Below, in pieces: positions 61,001 to 64,000 of a stretch of 64,000 nucleotides of DNA. Both the position numbers and the translations under genes were made by a program. Origin of the DNA: Xestospongia muta (Eukaryota; Porifera; Demospongiae; Haplosclerida; Petrosiidae); assembly GCA_963693285.1 (NCBI GenBank), contig OY848919.1, positions 10,907,461 through 10,971,460 on the forward strand, in the 5' to 3' direction. The notes under the pieces are model-generated. The model searched no databases and was not told the origin of the DNA. It saw only the letters and a list, made by a program, of their open reading frames with translations. The stretch's first letter is position 1; each line of letters starts with the position of its first letter.

Positions 61001-63069
61001 CATAGTCTCTGGACTAGAAGATAGTCTTTGCAAATGGAAAAAACATGAATTAGATGAAGAAGCTGTTTATCTTTTTGAAAAAGTATTAAGTAGTACTTTA
61101 TCAAAGCCTGTCTCTAGTGATATTAACATTTGCAACTCTTCAACTGTTAATTCTGAAAACATTGAAACACAAGATGACATTGTGACTTATATACACAATA
61201 ACAATGAAAGTAGTGACAGTAACTACATGACTTTAGACCTCGTTAATGAAAGGCCAGTTATACCTTCAAATGTAAAAGCTGTTCAAACTTTATCTGAAAC
61301 TGTACAAAGTACTTATGTTATTAACAGAGCAAAGTTGGAGGACACAGATACATCAGAACAGATCAATGAAAGTAGCCATGCTTTGTTGCACATCATTGAT
61401 ACTGGAGGACAACCTGAATTTCATGAGATCTTACCAGCACTTATTACTGGTCCAGCTATCAATTTACTTACCTTTAAACTTACAGATGACATAAGAAGTT
61501 GTTTCAAAATCACTTATAGATCAAGCAATGGTGATTTAGAACCTTATGAATCATCATTTATTCTTGAGGAAGCTATTTTTCGTTCGTTAGCCAGTATAGC
61601 TTGTTTAAGACAAAACACAATTGGATGGACATTTAATGAATTACCAGTTAAAGATGACTCAGAACCTGCTGCATTTCTCATTGCTACTCACAGAGATTGT
61701 GTTGATGAAAGTAAAGTGGCTGAAGTTAATGAACAACTTAAATTGAAGATTCGAAACAGTGTTGAACTATTTCATCAGAATCTGGTCCAATTTTCGAATA
61801 AAGAGCAGGTTATTTTTGCTCTTGATACAATTAGAGACCAAGAGAATATTGAACATTTACGAACAGCTTTACATAATGTCATGTTGACAAACTTTAATGA
61901 GTTACATATTCCAGTATCATGGTGTAGTTTTAATGTATTGTTACGAAAGAGTGAGAAGTCTATTTTCAGATTAGATGCTTGTTATAAGCTTGCTCAGAAG
62001 TGTGGTATATCTGGTAGAGATGAGTTCATGTCAGCATTGTGGTTTTTACATCACAGAGTGGGTAGCATCATGTATTACCCTGAGGTTATGGAATTAAAAG
62101 ACATAGTCATCACTGATCTTCAACTTGTTTTTGATCATGTCACCCGATTAATCACATCCAGCTTTACTTTCAGAGGAATACAAAGACCTGGTAGTGAAGA
62201 AAGGTTTCGTACTATAGGCCAATTCTCAGAGTCAACTCTAAGAAGGCTTTTTTTAAGAAATGATGATCTTCTGACTCCACTAAAACTTGTATCTCTACTA
62301 AAGCATCTTCATATTATAGCTGGTCCTATGAAAGGTCTTGAAAATGAGAAATATTACTTTTTGCCTTGTGCTCTTAAGCCTACTACCCTTGAACAAGAAC
62401 ATGAAGACCCCTCCTTGTTTCCTGCTCCATTGTTAATCTACTTTGAATGTGGTTACTGTCCTGTAGGTATGTTCTGTTGTTTAGTAGTTCATTTAATAAG
62501 CACAACACAGCAGTCAGAACTGAAATGGACATTAGATAAACCACCTCACTATCGCAACAGGATAACCTTCTTAGTTGGTAAATGTTATGACAAAATCACT
62601 CTTATTAGTCGAGCTACTTACTTTGAAATATTGATCAATCGTATACCCAAAATGAGTGAAATCTTACCTTTATCAAAACTCTGTTTAGCTGTGTATAAAA
62701 CTCTTAACAACAGTATACAAATGGTAACTGAATCTCTACATTATACAAACAAGATACTCCACTTTTTTGGTTTTGCCTGTACTATTTGTCAATGTTGTCG
62801 CTCTCATCCTGCAATATGTGAATATGATAATCCAGTAGCTGCTAAATGTGTCTATGGAAGAGATGTTTTACCTTTAATGGAGAAACATGCTATTTGGTTT
62901 GATAAGGTAGAGTTTATCTATTAAAGTATAATGTTTTAATTCATTGTTAGCAGGTTCCCATTATACCAGCTAAAGTACAATTTAGTTCAAATTCGTCTGA
63001 GTCTGTATCAGGTATGCATTAGACAATTTATATGTTAATAAGACTTCAGAACATACACAGTTATAGATG

Positions 63070-63108
<39 letters not shown>

Positions 63109-64000
63109 CTGCTACCAACATGAAGATATTTAAGATTGCATCAACATGAAATAGATTGCAATTTGACTCATGCTTACAGAAAATTGATCATAGTTTTTAA
63201 TAATTAATGAAGCTCTTTAATGTCTTCCTTAGAGTCTGGAATTGATCAGATTACTTCAATGGACTCTGTTGTGGCTAAAAGAGCTCTAGCTCAATGTACT
63301 GATGTTATTATTGAGTCAAGTATTGACTCATTCACTCTTGCAAGAAGACTTTATTCAAAGGAAGTCATTTCAGAGAGTATCTATAAGAAAGTAATAGATA
63401 TGGAAACTAGAGATACAAGTGAAGGCCGCCTTGAAAGGATTCTTGGACACTTAAGAGATCGTGTCAGACGTGATGCTAATATTTTGATATCTTTTCTCAA
63501 TATTTTAAAAGATTTGACTCATCAAGATTTAGCTGCTTTAATTGTCAAAAAATATAAAGGTATGTTGTATAGAATGTTATATTATATTTATTAGTGAATT
63601 TACTTTAGAATTACAAAGTGCTGCAGAGAAAGAGCATCTTACAGGAGACAGCACTCTACAAGATGTACTTGTTAAGAAAGTTAGGAAAAATAATAGAAGT
63701 ATTAATTTTTACTATTTGTTAGGATGATACCTCCTACCAACATAAATCAGAAGGACTTGGTAAGGGGTCACCAAAAACAAGACTACACAAATTGAAAAGG
63801 AGATCAAATGTAAGTATGTCTGTGTCATCACTCAAGAAACACTCAAAATCACCTGATGAACAAAAGAAAATGAAGAATGAAGAGAGTAAGTTAGAAGTTA
63901 CTTATCATATCTTATTTTATACTCGGTTATCACAGAAAAAAAGAAGACAGTAAAGAAACCGAAATTAATAGTTGTATATTCAGAACAATCACAGTCATCA
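55092..64000 (+). CDS. Giant ankyrin-Roc/COR-like GTPase with predicted death-fold domain (partial, runs off window)
   Basis: Predicted exons: 55092-62906, 62954-63011, 63233-63559, 63609-63679, 63723-63885 and 63936 onward, with no stop before the window end. Residues 1-232 are irregular ankyrin repeats; 233-1819 are 23 units of 69 residues (two ankyrins each); a final pair runs to about 1880. Next is a P-loop GTPase: GPPGAGKST at 1925-1933, an insert rich in Ser/Asn/Thr, IIDTGGQPEFHEILPALI (G3-like D2103) and ATHRD (G4-like, 2199-2202). A COR-like region follows (WFLHHRVGSIMYYP, then LKDIVITDLQLVFDHV). Exon 3 (about 109 aa) is helical with a DHLA-type LTHQDLAALIVKKYK end, resembling a CARD/death-fold domain. 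The tail is Lys/Ser-rich. An intracellular sensor or scaffold is a reasonable inference; the ligand is unknown. Confidence 0.88.
55788..60548 (+). repeat. 207-bp tandem array, 23 in-frame copies (ankyrin pairs)
   Basis: Each unit encodes NRPLHVACDLSGNVELV... then YTSLHIACEKNQLEIVKFL and SKPECNRESP.KFD. The distance between the first and last KPECN codons is exactly 22 x 207 bp, so there is not one indel across 4.76 kb. Variation is confined to a few positions: the residue pairs NND[CY] or Q[NY]EY, R/K before YLVEE, D/T/N after GC, C-E/G/L-KNQ, and [ND]/[DVY] in the linker. A diverged half-unit follows at 60549. Confidence 0.97.
63073..63106. repeat. (AT)n microsatellite in the intron before the death-fold exon
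   Basis: About 17 consecutive AT dinucleotides within the 221-bp intron 63012-63232. Confidence 0.95.

Overview
The window is animal nuclear DNA. Genes are intron-rich, with AT-rich GT-AG introns mostly of 45-300 bp. The proteins are typical of metazoans: WRAP53/TCAB1, CEP104, ZCCHC10, a tetraspanin, ZNFX1 and FEM1-type receptors. Gene density is high, with many short non-autonomous DNA transposons, large ankyrin-repeat genes and a COR-like GTPase. Together these suggest a demosponge genome such as Amphimedon. That placement is an inference from gene style, not a database match. I saw no bacterial operons, CRISPR arrays, rRNA genes or convincing tRNA genes.

Layout, left to right. 1-5.0 kb: a tandem cluster of three platelet-activating-factor acetylhydrolase-like genes (+), the first cut by the window edge. 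5.6-7.5 kb: an intronless FEM1-like ankyrin gene (+). 7.9-12.2 kb: a complete ten-exon WRAP53/TCAB1 orthologue (-). 12.9-13.9 kb: a small, probably GPI-anchored Calx-beta-like surface protein (-). 15.7-17.8 kb: a tetraspanin (+). 18.8-20.0 kb: a divergent FEM1-related ankyrin gene (-). 20-25.4 kb: a repeat-rich island with an inverted duplication, a TA-flanked MITE, tandem repeats and a GC-rich hairpin. 25.4-27.7 kb: ZCCHC10 (-), sharing a 236-bp divergent promoter with CEP104 (+, 31 exons, to 34.4 kb). 34.9-36.9 kb: a second intact FEM1-like gene (-). 37.4-44.0 kb: intronless ZNFX1 (+). 44.2-47.2 kb: a SAM domain fused to a histidine phosphatase (-). 47.2-52.4 kb: a graveyard of Harbinger, hAT and pogo-type transposon relics. 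52.5-54.0 kb: a broken ankyrin/P-loop gene. 55.1-64.0 kb: its giant paralogue, in which 23 in-register 207-bp ankyrin units precede a COR-like GTPase and a predicted death-fold exon, continuing off the window.

Exon models for the spliced genes were built by hand from GT-AG sites. Reading-frame phase was checked across every junction, and for WRAP53, CEP104, ZCCHC10, the SAM-phosphatase, the tetraspanin, the Calx-beta-like gene and two acetylhydrolases the exon sums are exact multiples of three. Several genes fit nucleic-acid or signal surveillance themes: ZNFX1 as an RNA helicase linked to antiviral and small-RNA functions in other animals, the ankyrin/GTPase/death-fold protein resembling an intracellular sensor, and the FEM1-like proteins as candidate CUL2 ubiquitin-ligase receptors. 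The most unusual feature is the highly homogenised ankyrin array and its truncated neighbour, which look like a locus generating repeat variants by unequal exchange or gene conversion.
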